Part shown: piece after piece, positions 22,001 through 34,061 of the stretch | How the letters are laid out: every line of letters starts with the position of its first letter | How positions within the stretch are numbered: the first letter of the stretch is position 1 | Assembly: GCA_000827495.1 (NCBI GenBank) | Contig: KN817563.1 | Coordinates: 62,001-126,000, forward strand | From: Hypholoma sublateritium FD-334 SS-4 | Taxonomy: Eukaryota > Basidiomycota > Agaricomycetes > Agaricales > Strophariaceae | Direction: 5' to 3' | DNA: 64,000 nt | Notes under the pieces: generated by a model | Database searches by the model: none | What the model saw: only the letters and a program-made list of their open reading frames with translations | What the model was told of the DNA's origin: nothing | Translations under genes and position numbers: made by a program

Positions 22001-24092
22001 CAAGCTATTATTTCATTACCTCTAGATGCTCAGATCGACCTGATTTACGTGATAGAGCCAACATGCAGACGGAAGGCCTAGGTGGACTTTGTTGACTGGC
22101 GTATCGAAGTACAATTCTGTGAGCTGTCCCGAATCCCCCATTGCTTTGCCGACTCACTTCTATCTGGCATCTGGGACAACAGGGACCGGTCACCTGAGAA
22201 AAACTTGAGTGACGACAGGTATCTGCTCTTGTAATCAAACTGCGCTGTGGAGGGACCACGGCTCGGCACAATGTTGACAGAGAGTCAGAGCTCCGACCAT
22301 CTCTACGCCCTGATGCCTAGATCTCCGAACTCTGATCTCTTTGCCAATGTTCTTGTCTACCGCGACGTTCTTTGCTACCACAAGCTCATAAAAATCATCC
22401 AGACAATGTGTCGCTAGCATACTCGACCTAATGATTTGATGCAACTGTCGGTGTCTTCAAACGGTTGGATTTATCTTCCTTCCTGTCGGCGCGGACTCTT
22501 GCTTCTGATTTTAGGTTCTGCGAGCTGGGATACTGGTGTCAACACCTGCGTCTGCCACTCGCACACTGCAGCACCGACATCACTAGGCTGTTTCTATCTG
22601 ATTATGCGACATCCTTCACGAAGCATATTCTTCCGACGTTGAGCATCGGACGTACTGTCTAGTGTGGACATATAATTAATAAGAAGTCACACATATCAGC
22701 CGGAACTTCTTTAGGCTGTTAAAAAGACGGTTTAGGACTAAATGCAGACTATCTGCTCTTATATCCAATGTCAGCCAAACCATATCTGTACGCTGCTGTT
22801 TCTGCGCTACATCCGTGTTGAATGGACTTACCGCTGTAGTAAAAGCTTCCCCGTGGCGAGAGTCAGCCTGATGGCCGCATTATATGTATCAGCATGGACC
22901 TTGGTCTGAGACTGAGAGGAAAATTTCTAGTCGGCAGTATCGACAACATCGGAGCGCCTAAGATCACCGCATGAAATTGATCACTTCAGGGTATGTCAAC
23001 AGGCGTTAATTCAATATAGACCTATATATCGCGTTGAGAAATAAGACGATATACCTTGTCTATATGAGAGGGCCGCATGAAGTCTCCTCGCGCTGAACAG
23101 CCTGGCGGTTCGCGCTCAACATATCAAAAGCAAAATCGGAGAACCCACGCGGATTTGTGGTCGAAAACCAGCTTCACCGGTGCTCTTGCCCTTCGGGTTT
23201 GTACAATCCAAGGGGAACGAGCGCGTATATATGTAGGGTTTGTTAGGTAATTCGACCTCGGAGCATACAGGAAAGCCAGTTGGTGAATCTCATCGCGGTC
23301 AGGCCCTCAAACAGAGGCGGCGGATTATATGGGAATACTCCGATTTGGAGAATTGCGCATACGGCTTCACCTTGGATTAGCTATATTTCAGACAGAAGCA
23401 CATCTTTGTTTTGAGTAAAGTCCGTATAAACAGACAAACTTTCGAATGGAGTAGTCACCTCGAGTCGCTCCAGAAATATCTTCATGACGGGGAGTCAGTA
23501 AGAAATGACACGACTTGGAATTGAATTTGCAAGCTCAGCTCACAATGTTTGTAAATCGTCTCTATTTCATGTCAAATTTGTGCTTTCACGTAGGTAATAC
23601 ACGAAGCCTTCACCAAGAAACCTTTCGAATCGCAATCAGGTAAGAGGGCCTTTGAACAATTGAGAGACAATTTTGCTCACATTATTCACATCGACGCCTC
23701 TTATTCAAGCTCGAAGATTTACTACGCAAAACGTTCAATAACTTGGGCATAATATATGCGGATGGTGATCCGCACCTTGATTAGTTCGTCGTCTTGTGTC
23801 TGCGACAAAAAGATCTTGTACAGCATGGAAGAATGGGTATATCGAGTTGAAAGGTTGCGTGGTATTCAGTCCGATGCTAACATCGAGTCGAAGTCATCGA
23901 CTCCAGGAAGCCCATGAAGGTATTCCCCATCCACAACCATATACCACTTAAGGCTTGGACAAAAGAACATCAAAAGGATATAGGACGTGCCCAATACTCT
24001 CTCCATATAGCATTGATAAATAATTCTGTGGGGTATTGAGTACCCCTTCTCCCCAAAACAGATGTTGAATTACCGAAGTGGAATTCGAATAG
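19038..24092. other. Five-kilobase gene-poor stretch
   Basis: I scanned both strands and found no frame with recognisable domains or a convincing exon chain. The best open stretch is a 117-codon minus-strand frame at 19744-20097 with no family I know. Short open frames around 21.7-22.7 kb (for example a plus-strand ATG near 21764 followed by a hydrophobic run and a GT donor) could be exons of an unrecognised gene or decayed coding DNA. No terminal repeats, poly-A tail or transposase motif was seen. Confidence 0.35.
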
Positions 24093-24924
24093 TTATGATA
24101 CGCTATCTGCCATTCTTGCAAGCAAACGTTCGCGAAGTTGAACGAGTTCCATTTGCCTCTGCCTTGCAGCACCTAGCTCGTGTCGTGCTAACTCCAGATT
24201 CTACTACATGTAAGCACAGGCTCCTGTAAAGAATGAAACAATAACACACGGGAGGTAGGCCTTGGAAAACTTTCAGCTTAGCTCGTTTTTCTTTCAGTTC
24301 ACGCTCCCTTGTTTGGTTCTTCTCCTTCTGCGCCACAAGTTGAGTGATTGTGACCGATACGTTGAGAGGCTCCTCCCCCTGTAGTATAGCAGATCCTACA
24401 TCAGTCCCAGCTGGCGAAAGATCCATGAGAACCGACCATCAGCGTCCCAAGCGTTTGGTGATATTCTTTCGCCTTTCTAACTATGGCCTCTTTTCTGCGC
24501 TCCAGAACTGCAGCGACCTCTGGATACAAGGATGCTGAGGACCCCGGGGTCAGGATGACATTCCAACTTCATCGAGTACTAGACAGTGAGCATAGATAAT
24601 GTTGAGTGAGAAGGGCTTCTTCTCACTGAGCGATTAGTTGAGATTCATGTTCCAGGGATGCCATATGTGTTTTCAGTTCGTCTTCTATTGCTGCCAGCCT
24701 GTCTAACGAACGCGATAGAGCCATACCCCTGCTGACCATGTTGGTTATCGCCGTCGAATAGCTATCCGGCCATGAGCTGAATCAGTGATTATGAGAATGG
24801 TTCGATACATATGCACTAGCCTGTAGAATGATGCATCTGGTATGTCCAGAATATGCACAACCTGCGCTAGAATGTCCAATGAACTGGCTAATTCGTCGTT
24901 GTCGGCGACGTAATCGCTCTCCAT
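24093..24924 (-). CDS. HAUS1-like augmin complex subunit
   Basis: Augmin binds spindle microtubules and recruits gamma-tubulin for branching nucleation. Exons 24924-24821, 24776-24627, 24566-24437, 24378-24250 and 24200-24093 give 206 codons in frame. The sequence is mostly coiled coil: SLDILAQVVHILDIPDASFY near the N-terminus, then SLDRLAAIEDELKTHMASLE, LYPEVAAVLERRKEAIVRK, and ITQLVAQKEKN with a charged helix. It ends with FQGLPPNLELARHELGAARQ and MELVQLRERLLARMADSVS. A LPP turn followed by a long helix is the usual end of HAUS1 in plants and animals, and is the main basis for the call. It is shorter than human HAUS1 (about 280 residues). The first intron (24820-24777) begins GC. An alternative is another small coiled-coil spindle protein. 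It lies divergent from APC11, another mitotic gene. Confidence 0.58.
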
Positions 24925-25226
24925 TGGAGGGATGAATGCGTTTGCTGGTATGTAGATGTAAAGGGTTGAATTTTGGCGTTCCAATTAATTTGAATACCTA
25001 GTGATTCATTAGGTTTCATGGTTGTGTAAGTAGTCATAAGAGGTGTAAATTTCGCAAGTTGAAGAGGAGCTGGCCAAGAGCTGGCACCAATTGCAGTCGC
25101 GTCGCAAGTTGCCGATGTTCAACGCGTGGACGCGTACACATGGCCAAACAAGATTTGTTGTTTATCCTGAACTTTCATCATCGACCCCTCGGTTTTCTAC
25201 AGAAATCACAACTCAGCCAAAAAAAA
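24925..25226. promoter_or_regulatory. Shared upstream region of the HAUS1-like gene and APC11
   Basis: The 302 bp between two divergent start codons must contain both promoters. I saw no clear TATA box. A long A-run abuts the APC11 start codon, which is common upstream of fungal start sites. Confidence 0.45.
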
Positions 25227-25646
25227 ATGAAGGTCGCCGTGAAGAGATGGAATGCCGTTGCACAATGGCGTTGGGACACGGGCCATGCAGAGCAAGACGA
25301 CGATAGCGAGGGTGATGTGTGTGGCATTTGCCGTGTGCCATATGAGGGATGCTGCCCATCATGCAAAATGCCTGGAGAGGATTGTCCTCTGAGTACGTCC
25401 AAAACAACTTACGCCGATATACAGTACTCAGACAATGTCCGTGGTCTCAGTCTGGGGGGAGTGTACCCATGTCTTCCATATGCACTGCTTGCTCAAATGG
25501 ATTGGGACGGCGGCTTCGAAGCAACAATGTCCCATGGATCGCAAATCTTGGGGTGAGCTTGCATTTGAACCCAATCTGAATAATTTTTCGAATGGAATGT
25601 ACCCCTAGTCACAGCGGAACGGAAGATAGGGACGACTGCTTCATGA
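25227..25646 (+). CDS. APC11: Apc11, RING-H2 subunit of the anaphase-promoting complex
   Basis: Apc11 is the catalytic RING subunit that binds the ubiquitin-loaded E2 and, with Apc2, transfers ubiquitin to mitotic cyclins and securin. Exons 25227-25392, 25451-25552 and 25609-25646 give 101 codons. The protein opens MKVAVKRWNAVAQWRWDTG, the family's near-invariant N-terminus. The RING-H2 ligands appear in order: CGIC, CCPSC, the DCPL turn, WGECTHVFHMHCLLKW and QCPMDRKSW. Length compares with 84 residues in humans; the extra residues are an acidic loop (EQDDDSEGD) and a short tail. The last intron is supported because splicing restores SWVTAER, whereas reading through gives an unrelated tail. 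Call is from direct motif recognition and is very secure. Confidence 0.95.
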
Positions 25647-26394
25647 TCAAGTATCTGCCAATACATTTGTCATCGGTCTACAGGTGCAAGGTATGAGTCT
25701 CAAAGACAACCTAGCGATCTGTACGCTCACTCTAATTCTTTGAGTACGATCCTCGGGAGTTGGAATGTGAGCCACTGGACTAAAACATTGGCATCTCGAA
25801 ACACTCTGCCGTGAAATCCGACGCTCCATCTGACCCTTGCCCGGATTTGTCCCGCACGCTTGCTTCGACATTACCATGAACCCAATTTCTGCGGACGCTC
25901 CCTTGTTCTGCGCATCCTTGGTCGTCGATGAAGTATGCGGAGCAGCCGGCGGCATGGAGATTTGAGGTGGCAAGAAAGTGGTGCGATTCTACTCGGTTGT
26001 TCGGATGCTCGGTAAAAATTTGTGAACGAGGGAGCGATATCACTTGAAGTTGGGCCGCAGACAATTTACACCCTGTCTAAAATTCTAATTCCACGAAGGA
26101 TGACGCCTAGCGCAGCCCCCATGAACAGCATCGAGATGATGGGTAGGATATATTGTGTAACTGGAAAGGTGACGTTTGCGCATTTTCGTGTTGACATATT
26201 TTAGCTTAGACCATATTCCGAACGAATCTATTTAATGTTCAGACCGCCGCATCTACCAATGCAATGTTTTAACTCTCATAAAGTTTCGACGTTTATAAAC
26301 GGTTGTAATATCGGACCCTGACCAAGGCTGGCACAGCATACAAATAATGTACAAAAAATAGTAAGGTTAAAACAATATCGTTCTGAGTGCTAAT
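25647..26394. other. Intergenic region between the APC11 and OPT 3' ends
   Basis: About 750 bp between convergent genes. Open frames here are short and have no domain content; I see nothing else. Confidence 0.35.
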
Positions 26395-29300
26395 CTACCA
26401 AGTGCTCGGGCTATATGGACCATAGTATTAGTCATGTTTGAAGAATATCAATATCTACAAGTTTACTCACCCAAAAGTCGCGCCAGGAGGAAGGACGCTT
26501 ATGGGGGTACCAGCGTTGTCAGCGCCAACAAATGGCACGGTGTTTCTAGTGAGACATTACATGTAAGAACAAGACCCGGCGCGAAAATGGTTGAATAAAA
26601 TTCTTACCCCCACCAGACTAAGATGTTGGTCTCTCCGATCTAGACGTGTCATGAGTACCCCTATAGCACACTGAGCATGTCTAGACTAACCGTTCCGTTC
26701 TTTGGGAACTGCAAAGCGAAGAAGATGACCAATATGGACACAGCCAGTCCGGCGTCGAGCGCAGCAGCGAGGACGTAGTTGTACTTGGTCCACCACGAGA
26801 AGTAACGTCTAGTCAAAAGACACTTTTTAGTTCACTGTGCGAAGATGCTAAGGAATAGACTAACCTCCTCACGAAGTACTGGAAGAAGAATCCAACGCCA
26901 CTGTCACAGCGGTAATTAGTATGGATAGGCTGGATTTGAGAAACGAGACTCACGCCCATGGGACGTAGTTGATAGCCGTGGCGGGGGGGATGAGTCCGGT
27001 TCCGTTGAAGATGACGGGCAAGCTTTGGACCAATGAATTCAGAAATTTATAATAGCGTATTCAAAAAAGCTAAATAACGCACTTGATGTACTTGACGATG
27101 CTATTTGGCCACTTCTTGGCCAGGAGGTACGGAACGACGGGCGCAATGGCGCCGACGAGGAAGAAGAAGACAAGAGGACTGGAGCGGAATTAGCACAGAC
27201 ATGATTAGGATAGTTTTTATTATCTTACTAATACGTCTTGCCCTTGGAAAATTGGAGACCAGGACCAATAACACCCCACTAAGGTATAAAGGTTAACACT
27301 CATCGTCTATGATAGAGATGTACCTGTAAAGGAATACTAACGATAATACTGGCGGTCCCGAAAACCTCGGTACTTGGGCAGATGAACCCATCCTTTTGTG
27401 TAGGGCTGCACATATCTCTGGAGAAATCATATGATCTCAGAATACTGGACTTCGACAGAATAAACTGATATTCTTACTCGATGTTGGTGAACATCCACGC
27501 CTGAACACCAAGCTGGACAGTTCCTGCGATGACGGTGGCCACGATCTGAGAGCATATATTTTAATAAACTTCGAAGTCGGTTTGTTGGGTTTGCATACCT
27601 GACTCCAGAACATCGGCTTCGGAGGGACTGTGAAAAGTGCAGTTGAGAACCTTTGTTGATATTAGATGAAAGTAATGAACGACAAACTTTTCATGTAATG
27701 TCCGAGTTTGAAGTCAGAGGTGAAAGTCAAAGCTTGAGCCATTGTCTGCCATCCACAGTGGTTAGTTCCCGCGCCAATGTGCGTAGGTTATCTGGTCAAC
27801 TTACAATATAACCCCAAGTTTTAAACATCATCATGGCGATGGGCCGTCCGGGAAGAGCATAGCCGATAATCAATTCAGTGATAACGCTTTGTGTATCCAC
27901 ATCAGCACAAACTTGGTTGCAGAGAGCTCTGCGACGTACTTCAATCCAACTTGCTGGTTGGTGATAGCCTGTATCATTCCAATGGGAATGACGTAGATAA
28001 ATGAGATGACAAGTGCCAAAATAAAGGCCCAGACAGGCATTTGACTATCGTCAGATATAAGTTAGACGTGGTTATCAAGACCATCGAGGAACACGTACGT
28101 TGGCCAAACTTCAATACTGATGATTCCAAGGGCGAACATGCTCAAAAAGATGCACAGGTACCACCACTCTGGAACTTGAGCATACTTCGACATGAGTCTG
28201 GCGTGAATATCTGGCTGCTCGTGCAAAGAGCGACGAGCCTGGACCCAAATTTGTTTGCGGAAGTACAGGAACGCATGCATAAGCGTAGCTAATACAGAAA
28301 TAATGAGATTTCAGGAGAACGGTGAGAATACAGAATTTTTACCGGTAATGGATGCAAAGGAAAGTCTAGGAAGAGAATAGACGTTTGTTCCTCAGCGCGA
28401 ATATCTCTAACTTATTAGAGTCATATAAAACTCACCCGTATGAGATAGCAAATGTCGTCCTACATTGATGGTATGGTATCAATGATTCTTTCAGCGATGA
28501 GGGGGGGGTATGAAATTTATCTTACGATAGGAACAGAGGGCTGTAGCTGTGATATGCAGCGAGATCGATGGTCGATTCAGGAGTCAGAATTCTTGTGACG
28601 TTATAGGTATTGAACGTGTTGTCGTAAGATGTGCGTGACGAGATTCTGTAGCGGACGTTAGTCCTGTAGCCTCGGAAAGTCACCGAATATACTGACGGCA
28701 TGAACGCAGAGAACCACGTGTTCGTGAACTATTAACACGCTCAATAAACCAGTATAAAGAATTTGTTCGTTATACGTACGTAGAGAATAGGCGTCAAGAA
28801 CCCTGTTGAGGAGGATGAGTAATCGGTTCACAGTCTATTCGAAGGAAACGCACAGAAGAAGAAAACGAATCCTCCGAAGATATTTGCTTCGGCCCACCCT
28901 AGAATAAATTAAGTGACATCCTAGCGCAGATTGAATTCTTCAAGCGCACATGGAGTAGCAAGAGGATTTCCGATGTATCTAATCGTATCTTCATTGAGTA
29001 AAGAATTGACATTCCACACATTGAGAACTTACGTGATTTGACTCCAATCAAAGGTGATGACGGACATTCCCTGAAGTGAACGTATTGAATACCTCAAATA
29101 TTTCATTAACAACATTGAATTTACCAATCCGTGGACATATCTAAGTAGTCAAAAACAGGAATTTGTTAGTCACACATCGGAGGCAAAGTATGCGGATTGC
29201 CATCATACCCAAAGAGTTGCGAGATCGCTGGAAACATACAGTGTTAAAGATTTCTGTTGTAGAGAGAGAACTGAAAGATCTTACTCGTATTCTCTGGCGC

Positions 29301-30558
29301 GATCCATGTCACCCAAGAGAAGTAAGAGAGCGCTTGGACTACCAAAAAAGGTAAGGACAGAATCATCTAAAAATACACCGTGCAACTGACAGATATAGCC
29401 AGGGAAGAAGTCTAAAAATAGAAGTCTGAATTAGTAGCTGTATAGGACTCGAGACTTGAGCGTTCATTTCACTCACACCAGAAGAACGATGCTAGGAACC
29501 AATACACGAAGAACCTCTCACGGCTGAGACCTCCGCGAGTTCCAATTCCGGCGTATTGCTGGGAGTGTAATGTATTGAAAAGGGCGCAGTTGACCAGGTT
29601 AGCGGGCCAAATCATGGAAGGTGGCGCCACAAGGAATCGGCGTGCGACTCCTCCTATAGAGAATCCGATAAGCTGTGTCGACATAACTACAAACCATTGG
29701 TCTATGAAGCAAGCGAAGATCAACATTAGGCCTGTTTGATTGGAATCGCAAGCTGCAGTAGACGTACAGCTGAAGTTGTAGCGCTGGTTGTAATACACCC
29801 TCTGTACAGCAATGATGTCCGTGGCATAAGCCGAACCTGCACCCACAGTAGCCTACAGTAGAGTTAGTCAATCTCGGAGCTCCAAGGAGATCGAAATCTA
29901 TAGCTCACCATGATCTACAATAATAGCATTGGTCAATGTGATCAGTGGGGATACCAGGGAGAATGCGCGTACAGTAATGAGCACATGCTCCTTAACAGTG
30001 AACGGACCAGGATTAATTTTGACACCGAATATTGTGACGTTGGGAAGCCAGGCAGCAGCGGCTCTACCCATAGGGAAAGACAGCAATTGAGCCACGATTC
30101 CGCCGATACTGACCGATGGGAACCGGAAGAAGAAGAATTGATTGAGTCCGGGAATGACGATGGCCCAAGCCAATCCAATAGCCCAAGTGCGGAAGGTCGT
30201 GACGGGCATGTCGAAGTCGTCGGTGTTGGCTACCGCAGATCGCACTTCTGGGTAAGGACTCTCGTCGTCGAATCCAACAAAATGTTCTTTGTCTAGATTA
30301 GGGTCGTCGAATGCGGCACCAGTAATTTCCTGAGGATGACTTAGTTCATATGTTACAAGCATATCGAAAGAGATTTACTTACCGCGATATGCGCATCTGA
30401 AGCGCCCAAGCAATGAGCTATGTCAACGTTCTGACATATTGTTAGCACCTACCGTCGTAATCGACTATGGCATTTTCCTCGCTGGCCTTCTCCATGTCGT
30501 GAACATCCTTGATATCCTCACCCGGTGTATACTGGGGAACTTCGGCAACATCAGCCAT
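26395..30558 (-). CDS. OPT-family oligopeptide transporter with 32 exons
   Basis: Multi-pass proton-coupled transporter of small peptides (or siderophore or glutathione-like substrates) in the plasma membrane. The 32 exons I traced sum to 2424 nt, exactly 807 codons plus stop. Exons 1-8 start at 30558, 30417, 30329, 29914, 29852, 29411, 29338 and 29227. The last is 26410-26395. The fourth exon (29914-29909) is only 6 nt and encodes Ile-Met inside HVLITIMATVGAGSAYA. Family signatures: INPGPFTVKEH (NPG motif), QLIGFSIGGVARRFLV, APPSMIWPANLV, CALFNTLHSQ, PLATPWWAEANIFGG, and MKIPPKPMFWSQ, equivalent to the KIPPR motif. The C-terminus is typical, with NYVPWAGVGFFFQYFVRRR and TNILVWWGNTVPFVGADN. 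The acidic cytosolic N-terminus has about 90 residues. Several paralogues are usual in fungi, so the substrate cannot be assigned. I see no other transporter or biosynthetic genes next to it. Confidence 0.95.
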
Positions 30559-32363
30559 AGTGGGGACGTGTCGGGTGGACGGAGGAATAAACTCACTTGT
30601 AAGGTATCTTATATCTACTACAGCCAATTACTCATGCCACTGGTGCTCATGTGGAACCGGTTCCACGATAAGACGCTGAAATGCACATGCTCCAGCTTCC
30701 AGTTGTGGCATACAGAGTCATATTTTTGGAAAACTATAAATGTAAGTGATCCATCAACTCCAAGCGGAAGGCAGTCCAGGCGTACGGAGATCTGTGAGAC
30801 GGCTGGTTATCTCTTCGCCCCGCGTCCGTATGCATCTGTGCCCGTTCCAGACACAATATTCCTACGGCGATCTTTTCATAAGCGGCCGAGTCTATATTTA
30901 AGTTATTTATGATTCACCCAATCAAATCGGAGTTCTTGCTCACGAGACGAGGCTCTCCTGAACATATTCAATATGTACAGTCCCGGTTGTTAGTGGATGG
31001 AATGCAAACGACATTGAAACATAGGAGAAAAGCAAAAAGTTGGCGAAAAAATAAGTTCTCGTTCAGCAGATCTGGTTCAGAGTATATATTTGCCTCACAC
31101 AAACATATGCCTGGAACAGCGGAAGTGCCAAGACACTCTAACGTCCAAAGACGTGGGATATGCCTTTAAATATTCATCAGCAAGCCAACCTGCTTAATGT
31201 CACTACAATGGACATGTTGTAGCTTGGCAGGGATGATTGTAGCTTTGCAAATATTGTAAGGGGAATCCGGTTTTCAAAGCTGTGCGATTTCTTGCCCATG
31301 AAAGAAGCTATGCCTCCGGCTCTTCGACCTGGAAAAGACGATGCTATATATAGAAAGGTAGACGACATTCCGCAGCCTTATTATGAGCATGTGGGCACAA
31401 CTTACTGCGTTGACCATGTGGACCGAAAGCATTATCTACAGGTCAGGGTCATTATTTAATCTAAAGGCACAAATCTAATTTTAGAGTTGCGGTCAACCCA
31501 GTTTAGGTACGAATGTTGTGCAAACATCTTATTCAGTGGTAGCAGAATAAGAGCTATTTGATCTCTAATTCTATGATAGTTATAGTTTCAAGTATTTGAC
31601 GCCGGTGGCCCATCGGTTGGTAAATTATCTGACATACTAATTACTGAGAAAATACATAAGATGGGCTCATAAGTCCCCGAGCTGGTATAAGCGCACGCAT
31701 AATGGAACTAGGATAAGCTCCTCGATTCGGTCTTGGCAGAAATCTATGTGCATGATTTCATAGTAGGTGGTTTAATTAATTATAATTATATGCATCCGGC
31801 GAGAATGGATTCCCAGCCGGAGATCAAAACAGAAACATAATGCGAGAAAGCGCTCCTGACTCAGAGTGAGGGCGCTGTAACTGTATATCATAGCGAGAGA
31901 AAATGTTGAATACATTTTAGAGTAAGTAAATGTTGTCCATCATATCGCCCTGTCAATCGCTTGTTTACTCTAGGTGGATCAACAGTGATCAGCCGGTGAC
32001 ACAAAATGTTCTTCGAAAATGCTGGTGATCTATTCAAGAGCTGTAACTGCGATCATATTCTCTTCATATATAATAAGCATACTATTGTTGTATTTGAAGG
32101 GGAGCTCAACAGTGAGGTTTAGAGGAAAGGATGATCATGAGCTACGAGTCTTGCAGACACGGCGGCCTAGTATACTTGATTTTTGCCGAAGGTATGCCGG
32201 AAAGCCTGTCATGCACGGCACGGCTCGGCTCGGCGGACAGAAATGTCCGATGCCGAGAGTCGGTGGAAATATTTCGGCAAGCATGATTCATCCAGCTAAG
32301 AGCTTCATCCAACTCGGAGTCACGACATCCCACTAGGTAACAACATTGTTCGACCACCCCGAG
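30559..32363. other. Intergenic stretch between divergent OPT and GT25-like genes
   Basis: About 1.8 kb that must hold both promoters. It is AT-rich and contains only short frames. No gene recognised. Confidence 0.4.
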
Positions 32364-33547
32364 ATGTTCATCAGGCGGCTTACCCCTACTATCGGCAAAA
32401 TCTACAACACTTGGTCTCGTCGGCGTCTGGTGGCCTTACTTTCGGGTTTGGTGCTCATGTCCACTGCTGTCTTGCATGTGATGAGGCATCTTCGACTTGA
32501 AACTGGTATAAAAATATCCTCACACATTCTCATGCACTCGAGCGAATTACTTGTTATTTCCCTCCCGAATCGCCAGGACCGCCGCCGCGATATGGAAATG
32601 TTGCGAATGACACTTGGACTACAATGGGGCTACGTTGATGCCTTGTCATCAGACAGCCCCTTGGTCGCAATCATCCTGGGATGGGTCGCAGCGGGACGTT
32701 CTGTAGTGCCACCCGCCTTGGGCGATACCAATACTGCTAACTTTTCTTGGCCTGATGATCTGGAAGCAATTGCGGCCTCGTCTGAGGAGATTAGTCTGTG
32801 GGTCGACGGCAATAGCCCTTGGGATTTAGTGGCCTCCGGTTTCCCACTCTCCACGCCCTATCCACCTATCGTCTGCGCAACAAAAGATTACACGATCGCT
32901 ACTGGCCTTCTCCCGGAGCATATGATTCTCACACCCGCTCGAGTAGCGTGCTGGCATTCGCATCTGGCTGTCATTCAAAAGTTTGCCAACAATCTCAGAC
33001 CGCATGGTTCTGGTGTAGCTCTGATATTTGAAGACGATGTCGATATGGAGAAGGACATCGATCAGCAGACTCACGCTCTGTGGCGCACTTTACCCGCCGA
33101 CTGGGACATTGTATTCTTAGGTGAGAGGGGTACGCTACCCGGCATAGAGCTGAAGTTAAACACCATCCAGGGCATTGCTGGTCGGACGAAAGGCGCGGTG
33201 TTCCTTTGGCGTCGCCTGTTGTGTCAGCCACTGGGTTCCCGCCGCCGTCGCATTCCCGGTTCTATGCTTCTACGAGCCCCAAATGTACTCATGCATATGC
33301 CCTCTCTAAAATGGGCGCGCGTCGGCTTCTTCTGCACCTTCGCCATCCACCTTTTGCATACTCTCGAGCTATAGATCAAGCATTGGCCTGGCTTATAGAA
33401 AGCGGCCGCCTCAAAAGTTTCTCCGCAGTACCAAGCTTGGTGGTACAGCGCAAGATTTCCAAAAGCGACGTAATCCCCGGGAATGGAACTGGTAGCAAAT
33501 GGAAGGAAACTCTCAGCCAAGGAGTCATGGATTTCCTGCAAAAATAG
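32364..33547 (+). CDS. Type II membrane glycosyltransferase, family 25-like
   Basis: Exons 32364-33120 and 33171-33547 give 377 codons in frame. The first ~30 residues hold a basic stretch and one hydrophobic segment (LVALLSGLVLMSTAVLHVM), so the enzyme is probably anchored in the Golgi or ER with its catalytic domain in the lumen. Next comes ELLVISLPNRQDRRRDMEML, then GYVDAL, LTPARVACWHSHLAVIQKFA, VALIFEDDVDMEKD (the DXD-type metal and sugar-nucleotide site) and DWDIVFLGHCWSD. After a Pro-rich insert follows KCTHAYALSKMGARRLL. This order of blocks is that of GT25, the family of LPS galactosyltransferases and collagen galactosyltransferases. In fungi the acceptor is unknown. The intron is required to join WDIVFLG to HCWSD; reading through gives a premature stop 85 codons later. 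Substrate assignment is not possible from sequence. Confidence 0.85.
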
Positions 33548-33594
33548 CAAAATCTACCCTCTGTACCTTGACATTCGCACGTCTTCGAGTGCCA

Positions 33595-34061
33595 ATGCGG
33601 GCGACAACTGCGGGTCTTATCTGTGTCTTCCACTTGGCGATATTCCTCGGTGTTATTGCACCGACGCCAAAGGGAAACTTTCTATCTTTGAACGTATGTC
33701 TGGCAATTGGTGTTGACTTTGATGCCGCTTTTTTGAATATCAAAGTATTCGATGTCCATCCTAAAAGCGCAAGCTTATCGTCGCACACGACAGAAAACAG
33801 TACTTTGTTCGCATCCATTTCCCCTTCGATCTAGAGAGCCTACTATCAGCTCATGTTTTGTTTCAAACCGACGTCCCAATTATCTCGATGGATCCTTCAG
33901 GACTACATTACCGGATCCTCGCATCAAGTTTGCAGTCAACTGGAGCTGCCGATATATGCCCAAAAGAAGCGGCTGAATTTGCGGTGGGACGTACTTCCCT
34001 ATGTTGTCAAATGACGTATGTAGGAAAATGGTTCGTTTATCTCGTGTCCCAATCGCATTAG
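33595..34061 (+). CDS. Possible small secreted or membrane protein, unrecognised
   Basis: Tentative two-exon model: 33595-33693 and 33768-34061, 130 codons. The first exon begins at an ATG and encodes a signal-like hydrophobic start (MRATTAGLICVFHLAIFLGV). The second is open for 98 codons and reads as normal protein (HFPFDLESLLSAHVLF, then VPIISMDPSGLHYRIL). It starts only 47 bp after the GT25-like stop codon on the same strand. No known domain. The alternative is that this is fortuitous open sequence in the GT25-like 3' UTR; a frame of this length is uncommon but not rare by chance. Confidence 0.28.
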
